DNA of 50,092 nt from an uncultured Pseudoxanthomonas sp. (lineage in GTDB: Bacteria > Pseudomonadota > Gammaproteobacteria > Xanthomonadales > Xanthomonadaceae): contig NZ_CAMPJD010000033.1 of the NCBI RefSeq assembly GCF_946886695.1, positions 1 to 50,092 of the forward strand, given 5' to 3'. Below, piece after piece: positions 43,540 to 50,092 of this stretch (position 1 is the first letter of the stretch; each line of letters opens with the position of its first letter). A program made the position numbers and the translations under genes. Under the pieces are notes generated by a model. The model searched no databases, was not told the origin of the DNA, and worked only from the letters and a program-made list of their open reading frames with translations.

Positions 43540-44495
43540 GGGGTTGCTCCGGACACGGATTCGGTTACATCGGATTCGGCATTACCCGGCACGGCCGACA
43601 GGCTTGCCAAGTATTCCAGCACAGTGGCGGTAAATGCGTCGTTGTCGTCGCCGGCCACCATGTGCGTGGCCAGCGGCAGGTGCACGTGGCGCGCATGCGG
43701 CACCAGTGTCTTGAACTCTTCGACGGTCTGCTCCGAGACCAGATCGCTGCGGCCGCCGCTGATCAGCAGCACGGGGCACTGGACCTGGCGCGCCGCTTCG
43801 GCGATGGCGTCCTGGTGCTGTGCGCTGTCGCGGGCCAGTTCGTCCACCAGGCGCGGATCCCAGTGCCAGCGCCAGCGACCGTCGGCGCCTTCGCGCAATA
43901 GCTCGCGCAGGTCGTCCGCGGATTTGCGCGTACGCCGCTGTGGCTGGTAGGCGGCGATGGTGTCGGCGGCGTGGTCGAGCGAGTCGAAGCCGTCCGGGAA
44001 CGCGGTCATGAACGCGAGGATGCGCTGCAGGCCGGCGTGTTCCCAGCGCGGGGTGATGTCGACCAGCACCATCGCGCGGAACAATCCCGGCCAGCGTGAC
44101 TCGGCGATCAGCCCGAACAGCCCGCCCATCGAGGCACCGACCAGCACCGGCGGTTCCGGCTGCTCGCCGGCCAGCACAATCAGGTCATCGGCGAACTGGT
44201 CGCCGGCGTAGGGAAGCTCGGCGGCATTGCGGTCGGATTCGCCATGGCCCCGCGCATCGTATGCGAGGCCGGCATAACCCTGCGCCGCCATCCGTTCGCC
44301 GGTGCGGCTCCACGCGCCCCGTGTCTGGCCAAAGCCATGCGCGTAAATGAGCGCGGGGTGTGACTGCAGTGCGCGAGGTGACGGGAAGCGGCGGATCGCG
44401 AGGACGACGTCGCCCTGCCCGTTCACCACGCGATCCGATCCGGCGTGGTCGACGCTGGAGGGAGTTATGGAGGCAGGGGAGGCACGGGTTACCAT
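43536..44495 (-). CDS. Alpha/beta hydrolase, first gene of the fadE operon
   Basis: A 319-aa hydrolase. Oxyanion region LIYAHGFGQTRGAWSRTGER, nucleophile elbow VLVGASMGGLFGL (Ser), catalytic Asp in SGGRSDLVSEQT and final His in LPLATHMVAGDDNDAF complete the triad. ATG 44495 has a weak AGG ribosome site; an ATG at 44519 has none and would lie over the -10 candidate. The stop overlaps fadE (ATGA). It may hydrolyse an ester or thioester that feeds fatty acids to FadE. The substrate is unknown. Confidence 0.85.
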   Translation of the reverse strand: MVTRASPASITPSSVDHAGSDRVVNGQGDVVLAIRRFPSPRALQSHPALIYAHGFGQTRGAWSRTGERMAAQGYAGLAYDARGHGESDRNAAELPYAGDQFADDLIVLAGEQPEPPVLVGASMGGLFGLIAESRWPGLFRAMVLVDITPRWEHAGLQRILAFMTAFPDGFDSLDHAADTIAAYQPQRRTRKSADDLRELLREGADGRWRWHWDPRLVDELARDSAQHQDAIAEAARQVQCPVLLISGGRSDLVSEQTVEEFKTLVPHARHVHLPLATHMVAGDDNDAFTATVLEYLASLSAVPGNAESDVTESVSGATP

Positions 44496-44509
44496 ACGGC
44501 CTAGTATGG
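44492..44509. promoter_or_regulatory. Candidate TetR operator overlapping the hydrolase-fadE start
   Basis: An inverted repeat CCATAC-N6-GTATGG centred on the hydrolase start codon. A further GTATGG half-site lies at 44623-44628, just before the tetR start. TetR regulators bind palindromes of about this size, so this may repress the fad operon and the regulator itself. Confidence 0.5.
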
Positions 44510-44528
44510 GTTGTCGCATTTAGAGCAG

Positions 44529-44570
44529 TCAATCGGTTCGGCCTTGCGGGTTTCACATGCAACCGATTGA
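44529..44570. promoter_or_regulatory. 10-bp inverted repeat in the tetR/fad intergenic region
   Basis: TCAATCGGTT (44529-44538) and AACCGATTGA (44561-44570) are perfect complements with a 22-nt spacer. Spacing is about three helical turns centre to centre, suiting two bound dimers or a DNA loop. It sits between the divergent genes. Confidence 0.55.
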
Positions 44571-44641
44571 TTTGTCTTTATTTGTTGTGCGGCGCAGCAA
44601 ACGTACCGCTACACACCCCGGCGTATGGTTAAATGCGGCAC

Positions 44642-45241
44642 ATGAGCACACCCAGTCCGGAAACACCCCCTAGCGCTCCGACCCGCAACGCCCGCCTCAG
44701 CGCGGACGATTGGGCACAGGCGGCGCTCGACCTGATCGCGGAGCAGGGCGTCTCGGCAGTCGCGGTGGAGCCGCTTGCACGCCGGCTGGGTGTCACGAAG
44801 GGCAGCTTCTACTGGCATTTCCCGTCGCGCGACGCGCTGCTGCAGGCCGCGCTGGAACGCTGGGAAGCGGGTGAGCAGGAGAACATCTTCGGCAGCCTGG
44901 AAAAGGTCGTCGATCCGCGCGAGCGGCTGCGCACGCTGTTCCAGCTGGTCGGCCACGAGGTGAAGCCGCACATCATCTACAGCGAACTTCTGAAGGCGCT
45001 GGACCATCCGGCCGTGCAGCCGGTCATCGACCGCATCTCCCAGCGTCGCCTGGACTATCTGGTCGCCATGTTCCGCCAGGCCGGCCTGCAGCGTACCGAC
45101 GCCACGCACCGTGCGCGCCTCACGTACGCGGCCTACGTGGGCTTCCTGCAGTTGTCGCTGCAACTGCAGCAGCCGCGCATGACCTCGGAAGAATTCGAGA
45201 CCTACCTCGAACACGTCATCTCGACGCTGATTCCGACTTGA
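44642..45241 (+). CDS. TetR-family transcriptional regulator
   Basis: A 199-aa regulator. The N-terminal HTH (about 17-65) reads AQAALDLIAEQGVSAVAVEP, then LARRLGVTKGSFYWHFPSRD. The C-terminal ligand domain is helical (LFQLVGHEVKPHIIYSELLK). It is divergent from the hydrolase-fadE-thioesterase block, and the intergenic region carries palindromes, so a role as acyl-CoA-sensing repressor (FadR/PsrA-like in function) is likely. ATG 44642 is preferred; 44633 is an in-frame alternative. The stop ends one base before a REP element. Confidence 0.87.
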   Translation: MSTPSPETPPSAPTRNARLSADDWAQAALDLIAEQGVSAVAVEPLARRLGVTKGSFYWHFPSRDALLQAALERWEAGEQENIFGSLEKVVDPRERLRTLFQLVGHEVKPHIIYSELLKALDHPAVQPVIDRISQRRLDYLVAMFRQAGLQRTDATHRARLTYAAYVGFLQLSLQLQQPRMTSEEFETYLEHVISTLIPT

Positions 45242-45242
45242 T

Positions 45243-45309
45243 CGTAGGGTGGGCCTTGGCCCACCGCGCGTGATCGTGTCGTCGATGGTGGGCCAAGGCC
45301 CACCCTACG
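45243..45309. repeat. Inverted GTAG-headed REP pair (GTAGGGTGGGC type)
   Basis: CGTAGGGTGGGCCTTGGCCC at 45243 onward and its exact reverse complement ending at 45309 form a 23-bp perfect inverted repeat with a 21-nt spacer. Each arm is itself a palindrome (GGTGGGCC/GGCCCACC). This is a second REP subfamily, different from the one at 3.8 kb. It lies between the convergent tetR and a membrane-protein gene and overlaps the stop codon of the latter. Confidence 0.88.
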
Positions 45310-45721
45310 GAGCCGCGGAGGACGCCGCCCGCTTCAGCTCCGACAGCCGCACCACCACATACGCCAGCAACGCCACGGCGAAGAACGCCAGTAGCATCCA
45401 GGCGATGCCCTGCAACGTCTCGATGATGGTGCGGTAGACCTCTAGCACCCAGCGTTCGGTCGTCAGCGCGATGATCTGCGCCTTGTCCTTGTCCATCCAT
45501 TGCGGGGCGGTGATGTAGCGCTCCAACTCGTGGATGCGAACGCCGGATGACACACCCACCACGAGCGTGGCGAACTGCATGTAGCGCAACCACGCCTTGC
45601 TGATGTCATCGGCGATGATGCGGGTGAGGATGCGGTCGATGGGTTTGGAGAACATCCACGTCACGCACCAGGCGACGGTGGCAGACAGCACTAGCGTGAC
45701 GGCGAGCAGGGTCAGGAACAT
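45305..45721 (-). CDS. Membrane protein whose stop codon lies in a REP
   Basis: A 138-aa protein with an N-terminal helix (LLAVTLVLSATVAWCVTWMF) and a C-terminal helix (IAWMLLAFFAVALLAYVVVR), with a charged middle domain (DRILTRIIADDISKAWLRYM). I do not recognise a family. The last codons SSAAP and the TAG stop are at the REP edge (45305-45307). It ends a four-gene run on the minus strand, 54 bp after the preceding gene. Confidence 0.72.
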   Translation of the reverse strand: MFLTLLAVTLVLSATVAWCVTWMFSKPIDRILTRIIADDISKAWLRYMQFATLVVGVSSGVRIHELERYITAPQWMDKDKAQIIALTTERWVLEVYRTIIETLQGIAWMLLAFFAVALLAYVVVRLSELKRAASSAAP

Positions 45722-45775
45722 GTCGGTCTCCTCATGGCGTTACGTGGACTCTATCGAGGGCCGTCGCATGCGCTG

Positions 45776-46132
45776 TCATTCGGGCAACCCCGGGAACAAT
45801 CCCCAGAACGCGATCGCCACGATGCAGCTGCAGGCCAGCGCCTGCAGCGGTGCACGTGATGTGCAGTGCGGACGCATGACGCTGAGTGCGACACGACACG
45901 TGAAGACGAGGGCGGTCGCCGCGCCCAGGATCGGCAGCTCGATCAGATTCGAGAGCGACTTGTCGCGTCCGTCGGCGAAAGTCAGCCCGACCCAGACAAG
46001 GTATGGCGCGATCAACTGCAGTGCGTCGACGACCTGCAAGCGCACGTGTCGGGAGACGAAGGCCCAGGGCAGCGCGCCGACGACCAACGCAGGGATCGCG
46101 AACAACGCGTACAGCGCCAGCATGTCAGTCAT
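45776..46132 (-). CDS. Small three-helix membrane protein
   Basis: A 118-aa protein with hydrophobic segments at 3-25 (MLALYALFAIPALVVGALPW), 35-55, about 68-88 and the C-terminus (ALACSCIVAIAFWGLFPGLP). The family is not recognised. Its ATG is 9 bp after the DUF2145 stop, so it belongs to the same operon. Confidence 0.7.
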   Translation of the reverse strand: MTDMLALYALFAIPALVVGALPWAFVSRHVRLQVVDALQLIAPYLVWVGLTFADGRDKSLSNLIELPILGAATALVFTCRVALSVMRPHCTSRAPLQALACSCIVAIAFWGLFPGLPE

Positions 46133-46141
46133 GGGATGTCC

Positions 46142-46960
46142 TCACGCCGGCCCCATCGCCCGCTGCCGCGCACCACCGCGCCATTCCCGCTGCTCGCGCA
46201 CATACCCGCTACGCTCCAGCCAGCGGAAGATCGCGCGCACCGTGACGACCGGATAGTCGCCTGACAGCCGCGTGCCGACGGGGTGGTCGGTGAAGTCGGT
46301 ATTGGCGGAAAACAGGCCGCCCAGCACGCGCTTGGAATAGGCGATATGCACGGTGTCCGGCACGAAGCCGTCGCCACGCGCGAACGCATACGCGCTGCGG
46401 CGGTCGTAGATGCCACGGTCGGCCAGGGCGGCGGCCATCACTTCCACGATCCACGCGGTGGAGTTCTGGTAGTCCTCGCTGCCGGGCCGCGCGATCAGGT
46501 TGTAGCGCGGGTGGTGCAGGCTGTGGCGCGGCATCTGTTGCAGGCGCGCGGCGAGCCGGTCGGCCACCTCGGGCGCGAACCACACGATGCGCAGGTCCTG
46601 GTTCACCAGGTCGTCGGCGAAGAAGTTCACCAGTCCCTGCGCATACAGGCCGGAGCGGTCGCTGCCGCATTCGTTGAGCAGGTGCACCACCGTCCAGCGC
46701 CCCTGCGCGTGGTCGCGCACGGCGAAGCCCGCGTGGCTGTAGACCAGGCCCTGCTTCGACAGATCGGTGCCCACGCGCGCCAGCAGCGCGACCGGCGCGT
46801 CCACTTCGTCGAGTTGTTCCGCGGCCAGCAGGGCGGTGCGCGCGGCCTCAGCCACCTTGTGCGGTGGCATGTCCAATTGCCTGCAGGCATCGCCCGCGCG
46901 TGCCGTCCCTGGCAGCGCGAGGGCGAAAACGAACCAGGCCATCAACGCGCGCAGGTGCAT
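46142..46960 (-). CDS. DUF2145 exported protein
   Basis: A 272-aa protein with a signal peptide (MHLRALMAWFVFALALPGTA, cleavage near ARA-GD). The mature part has SKQGLVYSHAGFAVRDHAQG, WTVVHLLNECGSDRSGLYAQ and MPRHSLHHPRYNLIARPGSE, which match DUF2145, a family with His/Cys patterns recalling the NlpC/P60 papain-like fold. It starts 4 bp after the stop of the hydrophobic protein gene. Periplasmic action, perhaps on cell wall, is plausible but unproven. Confidence 0.82.
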   Translation of the reverse strand: MHLRALMAWFVFALALPGTARAGDACRQLDMPPHKVAEAARTALLAAEQLDEVDAPVALLARVGTDLSKQGLVYSHAGFAVRDHAQGRWTVVHLLNECGSDRSGLYAQGLVNFFADDLVNQDLRIVWFAPEVADRLAARLQQMPRHSLHHPRYNLIARPGSEDYQNSTAWIVEVMAAALADRGIYDRRSAYAFARGDGFVPDTVHIAYSKRVLGGLFSANTDFTDHPVGTRLSGDYPVVTVRAIFRWLERSGYVREQREWRGGARQRAMGPA

Positions 46961-46964
46961 GCGA

Positions 46965-47411
46965 TCACCCGCCGTAGCGATGGCTGTGGATGTGCGGGCG
47001 CGCGGCGTCGTTGGCGATGAAGCACAGCGCTTCACCCGCGGCGCTGAGGATCCATCCGGTCGCCACCACGGTGACGCTGATCGCCGTGCCCACCGCGATG
47101 CCCAGCCGCCGGATCGCCTCCGCGCTCAGGTAGACGACGAACGACGCGCCCGCCACCACGCCCGCCGCGGCGACGGAGACCGTCACCGCCACGCTGCCGG
47201 CGACCACGGCCACGCCGGTGACCACGGCGGAGGCGCCGTGGCCCAGGGCATGGATCACCGCCACCGGCACCTCGATGGACGCCTCCAGGCTGGCCTGCGA
47301 CATCCGGCTGGCGCCATCGGATTGCGGCGCGGCGCGGGTGGGCAGGGCGACGCCGCCGGAGAGCGCGGTGGCCAGGGCCAGGGTCAGTGAGCGGGCGATC
47401 AGGCGGTGCAT
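46965..47411 (-). CDS. Hydrophobic exported protein paired with DUF2145
   Basis: A 148-aa protein with a signal peptide (MHRLIARSLTLALATALSGG) and a Gly/Ala/Val-rich central part with two or three helices (VAVVAGSVAVTVSVAAAGVV, AISVTVVATGWILSAAGEAL). The tail is His-rich (RPHIHSHRYGG). It heads the four-gene run that includes DUF2145 and is divergent from an HTH regulator. The family is not recognised; pairing with DUF2145 is the best clue. Confidence 0.68.
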   Translation of the reverse strand: MHRLIARSLTLALATALSGGVALPTRAAPQSDGASRMSQASLEASIEVPVAVIHALGHGASAVVTGVAVVAGSVAVTVSVAAAGVVAGASFVVYLSAEAIRRLGIAVGTAISVTVVATGWILSAAGEALCFIANDAARPHIHSHRYGG

Positions 47412-47520
47412 GCGGGGTTCCTCCAGTGGCGCCGGAGGGTGGGCGCAGGCTTCGCAAGGATTCAAGGATCATCGACAAGGTAAGCTCTGGCGGAACGACA
47501 GGTATAGGAATCCGCTACCC

Positions 47521-48264
47521 ATGGCCGTCTCGGTGGACCTGATTGATGCACTGAAGCGTTGCCTGCGCGCGCAGGACATGACCTACCGCGACCTGGCCGC
47601 GCGCATCCGCATGAGCGAGGCGGCGGTGAAGCGCATGTTCTCCCGCCGTGCGATGAGCCTGCAGCGGCTGGAGCAGGTCTGCGACGTGCTGGACGTGGGC
47701 CTGGCCGAGCTGAGCGCCGAAGCCTCGCGCGGGCGCAAGGCGATGGCGCAGCTGAGCGAAGCGCAGGAACAGGCACTGGTGGACGACCCGCCGTTGCTGA
47801 TGGCGCTGTTCCTCACGCTCAATCGCTGGCGCGAGGACGATGTGATGGGCCACTTCGGTTTCACGCCCGCGCAATGGACCGGCTTGCTGGTGAAGCTGGA
47901 CCGGCTGGGCATCATCGAACTGATGCCCGGCAACCGCGGCCGCGCGTTGACCGCGCGCAACTTCCGCTGGCGCGCCGACGGCCCGATGGAACGCTACTTC
48001 CGCCTGACCCTGCTGTCCGATTACTTCGCCGATCCGTTCGATGGCGAGCAGGACGCACTGCTGCTGCTCAGCGGCAGCCTGAGCATCGACGGCGTGAAGC
48101 AGGTGAGGCAGCGGCTGGAGGAAGTCGCGCGCGAGTTCGATGCGCTGCTGGCCCGCGACGCCACGCTGCCGGCGGAGGACCGCGTCGGCGTCAGCCTGGT
48201 GCTGGCGCAGAAACCCTGGTTGCTGCAGCTGTTCAATCCCTACCGGCGGTCGCGCGACGCGTAA
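47521..48264 (+). CDS. XRE/Cro-type HTH regulator
   Basis: A 247-aa protein. An N-terminal HTH (about 10-60) reads DMTYRDLAARIRMSEAAVKR and MFSRRAMSLQRLEQVCDVLD. A helical C-terminal domain follows (QEQALVDDPPLLMALFLTLN, FGFTPAQWTGLLVKLDRLGI), the last part resembling a winged helix. It is divergent from the DUF2145 run (110 bp gap) and may control it. TATAGG lies 12 bp before the ATG, so the leader is short or absent. The 21-bp repeat array begins about 10 bp after its stop. Confidence 0.82.
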   Translation: MAVSVDLIDALKRCLRAQDMTYRDLAARIRMSEAAVKRMFSRRAMSLQRLEQVCDVLDVGLAELSAEASRGRKAMAQLSEAQEQALVDDPPLLMALFLTLNRWREDDVMGHFGFTPAQWTGLLVKLDRLGIIELMPGNRGRALTARNFRWRADGPMERYFRLTLLSDYFADPFDGEQDALLLLSGSLSIDGVKQVRQRLEEVAREFDALLARDATLPAEDRVGVSLVLAQKPWLLQLFNPYRRSRDA

Positions 48265-48274
48265 GCGCTGTGGC

Positions 48275-48660
48275 GGAGATCGAGCTCGGAGTGCCATCGA
48301 TCGGGCCCGGAATGTCATCGATGGCCCTCTTTGCTCATCGATCGTCCGTTGAGCTCCTTCGATCACCCTCTGAGCCCGATCAATCTGGCATTCGGAGCCC
48401 CGTCGATAGGTCTCCGAGCCCCATCGATGACACTCGCAGCCCGATCGATGTGACGTGGCGCTCCGTCGATCGCACGGCGAGCGCCACCGATGGCTCTCCG
48501 AAAGCCATCGGTGGCCGCGTATGCGCGCGATGTTGACATTCCGAGCCCCGTCGATGGCGCTCCCAGGCCCATCGTCGGGCTTCCGGGCCCCGTCGATGGC
48601 GCGCTGATCGCGATCGGCGGCCCCGAAAGCCCCATTGATGCGACGCCAAGTCCCGAATGT
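48275..48660. repeat. Degenerate 21-bp tandem repeat array
   Basis: About 17-18 units in strict phase. The core of each unit is CCRTCGATGG (a near-palindrome), then a variable triplet and CTCCGAGCC. The cores' TCGAT positions are 48297, 318, 338, 359, 380, 403, 424, 445, 466, 487, 508, 527, 551, 572, 593, 614 and 635; 12 of these 16 intervals are exactly 21 bp and the others are 19-24. Individual units keep only about 60-80% of the consensus. Because 21 is a multiple of three, open frames appear on both strands, but the 19-24 bp steps break them. I know no named element of this kind. Confidence 0.85.
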
Positions 48661-48765
48661 AGAGATTTCTCAGCAATGGATGAGACGAGGTCGCCTGCAC
48701 CGACCTTCCTCGCCCCGTGCTGACCGCCCGTCGTCGTTCTCCTCGTCTAGAGGACAAGACATTGG

Positions 48766-48771
48766 TATCAT
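48766..48771 (+). promoter_or_regulatory. Candidate -10 box of pckG
   Basis: TATCAT, 27 bp before the pckG ATG. The -35 at 17 bp (TCGTCT) is poor. The repeat array ends about 105 bp upstream of this box. Confidence 0.45.
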
Positions 48772-48798
48772 TTTGGTCTCACTTTTCGAGGGCGTGGA

Positions 48799-50092
48799 AT
48801 GAACGCAGCGGTCGATGTTTTCAAACGCAACGAATTCCAGGGCAGTTCGCTGGACGCATTGAACGCCTGGGTTGCGGAAGTCGCCGCGCTCACCCAGCCG
48901 GACCACATCCACTGGTGCGACGGCAGCGACGCCGAGAACGCGCGGCTGACCCAGCAGATGCTGGCCGACGGCACCCTGCTGCCGTTGAACCCGGAAACCC
49001 ACCCCCACAGCTGGCTGCACCGCTCCAGCCCCAGCGACGTGGCGCGGGTGGAGCACCTGACCTTCGTCTGCACGCCGCAGCAGGAAGACGCCGGCCCCAA
49101 CAATCACTGGATGGCCCCGGCCGAGGCGCACGCGAAAATGGATGCGCTGTTCGCCGGCTGCATGCGCGGACGCACGCTGTACGTGATCCCGTACTGCATG
49201 GGGCCGATCGACTCGCCGCTCTCGCGCTGCGGCGTGGAGATCACCGATTCGCCGTACGTGGTGGCGAACATGCGCATCATGACCCGCATGGGCGCGGCCG
49301 CGCTGGCGCGCATCGAGCGGGAAGGGACCTTCGTGAAGGGCCTGCACTCCACCGGCGAGCTGGACCCGGACCGCCGCTTCATCATGCACTTCCCCGAGGA
49401 GCTGACCATCAAGAGCTTCGGCTCGGGTTACGGCGGCAATGCGCTGCTGGGCAAGAAGTGCCACGCCCTGCGCATCGCCTCGCACCAGGCGCGGCAGGAA
49501 GGCTGGCTGGCCGAACACATGCTGATCGTCGGCATCGAGAACCCGCAGGGCGAAACGCATTACATCGCCGCCGCGTTCCCGTCCGCCTGCGGCAAGACCA
49601 ACCTGGCCATGCTGATCCCGCCGGAGGGCTACCGCCAGGCCGGCTGGAAGGTGTGGACGATCGGCGACGACATCTGCTGGATGCGTCCCGGCGCCGATGG
49701 GCGCCTGTATGCGATCAATCCGGAAGCAGGCTTCTTCGGCGTGGCGCCCGGCACCTCGGACAGCTCCAACCCGAATGCGCTGGCCACCATCAGCCACCAC
49801 ACCATCTTCACCAACGTCGCCGTCACCGACGACCAGGAGCCGTGGTGGGAAGGGCTGGACTCGCGCACGCCCGCGCTGGACTGGCAGGGCCGCAAGTACG
49901 ACCCGGCCAATGGCCCGGCCGCACACCCCAACTCCCGCTTCACCGTCTCCGCGCGGCAGTGCCCCAGCTATTCGCCCAAGGCCGAGGATCCGCAGGGCGT
50001 GCCGATCAGCGCGATCGTTTTCGGCGGACGCCGCGCCTCGCTGGTGCCGCTGGTGTTCGAGGCGCGCGACTGGACGCACGGCGTGCTGGTCG
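48799..50092 (+). CDS. pckG: GTP-dependent PEP carboxykinase, N-terminal part (cut by window edge)
   Basis: Converts oxaloacetate and GTP to PEP and CO2, the gateway to gluconeogenesis. The frame starts at ATG 48799 ([20 protein letters not shown]) and runs 431 codons without a stop to the right edge; the family is about 600 aa. Motifs: [40 protein letters not shown], the P-loop [13 protein letters not shown] (260-272, with the GTP-type hyperreactive Cys264) and the metal-binding [16 protein letters not shown]- rather than ATP-type follows from these motifs. The upstream region holds the 21-bp repeat array. Confidence 0.96.
   Translation, partial: MNAAVDVFKRNEFQGSSLDALNAWVAEVAALTQPDHIHWCDGSDAENARLTQQMLADGTLLPLNPETHPHSWLHRSSPSDVARVEHLTFVCTPQQEDAGPNNHWMAPAEAHAKMDALFAGCMRGRTLYVIPYCMGPIDSPLSRCGVEITDSPYVVANMRIMTRMGAAALARIEREGTFVKGLHSTGELDPDRRFIMHFPEELTIKSFGSGYGGNALLGKKCHALRIASHQARQEGWLAEHMLIVGIENPQGETHYIAAAFPSACGKTNLAMLIPPEGYRQAGWKVWTIGDDICWMRPGADGRLYAINPEAGFFGVAPGTSDSSNPNALATISHHTIFTNVAVTDDQEPWWEGLDSRTPALDWQGRKYDPANGPAAHPNSRFTVSARQCPSYSPKAEDPQGVPISAIVFGGRRASLVPLVFEARDWTHGVLV

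Noticed and set aside
48275..48660. CRISPR array
   Set aside because: Units are contiguous 21-mers with drifting sequence and no unique spacers; no cas genes are near.
48363..48723. Heptapeptide-repeat frames on both strands of the 21-bp array
   Set aside because: They follow from a repeat length divisible by three. Steps of 19-24 bp break each frame and no ribosome site is present.
48670..50079. A 469-codon open frame on the minus strand at the right edge
   Set aside because: It is antisense to pckG, whose motifs are unmistakable.

Overview
The window is about 50 kb of GC-rich chromosomal DNA. Gene content and order point to the Xanthomonadaceae/Lysobacteraceae (Gammaproteobacteria; Pseudoxanthomonas, Lysobacter, Stenotrophomonas or Xanthomonas-like). 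The signs are a lysine/alanine-repeat H1-like protein, GTAG-headed REP elements, many TonB-dependent receptors, an OlsF-type fused acyltransferase, and promoters whose -10 box lies directly before an ATG. I cannot name the genus. I saw no phage genes, transposase, CRISPR array, rRNA or tRNA, so this is mostly core genome with some lineage-specific islands.

Region 1-7.8 kb is central and methyl-group metabolism. A partial ahcY sits behind a clear SAH riboswitch. ppc (PEP carboxylase) follows, then a REP pair, the ABC-F ATPase uup, an acyl-CoA thioesterase and metK with its terminator. AhcY removes SAH, the product of SAM-dependent methylation, while MetK makes SAM. Region 8-11.6 kb holds membrane-lipid genes: an OlsF-like two-domain acyltransferase overlapping an LpxH-like phosphoesterase, then a YdjM-like membrane protein. 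Region 11.6-17.4 kb holds a small secreted protein, a dusB-methyltransferase pair, and a Fur-box-controlled TonB receptor with a PepSY membrane protein. Region 17.4-20.7 kb has a nucleoside transporter with ribokinase, then a UPF0016 Mn2+ exporter behind a yybP-ykoY Mn2+ riboswitch.

Region 20.7-26 kb has an aldo/keto reductase and a heme-uptake operon (Fur box, hemP, heme receptor, a cysteine-rich unknown, a DUF6607-like exported protein). Region 26-28.7 kb is an ECF sigma factor, a candidate anti-sigma factor and a double-PDZ protein in one operon. Region 28.8-32.4 kb holds SPFH/NfeD/unknown and gcvT, gcvH. A 1 kb non-coding stretch follows (32.4-33.45 kb) with long hairpins, A8/T8 tracts and a candidate small RNA ending in a near-perfect terminator, just before the H1-like gene.

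Region 34-44.6 kb has an SRPBCC protein, a beta-lactamase-fold hydrolase, a GMC oxidoreductase, a nucleotide-transporter-like protein, small membrane proteins, and a fatty-acid block (DUF4442 thioesterase-like, fadE, alpha/beta hydrolase) divergent from a TetR regulator with palindromic candidate operators. Region 45.2-48.3 kb holds a second REP, which supplies the stop codon of its neighbour, a four-gene run of membrane or exported proteins including DUF2145, and an HTH regulator. The oddest element is at 48.28-48.66 kb: about 17-18 degenerate units of a 21-bp repeat centred on the palindrome CCATCGATGG, directly before pckG (GTP PEP carboxykinase, cut by the window edge). ppc at one end and pckG at the other run the anaplerotic and gluconeogenic sides of the PEP/oxaloacetate node.
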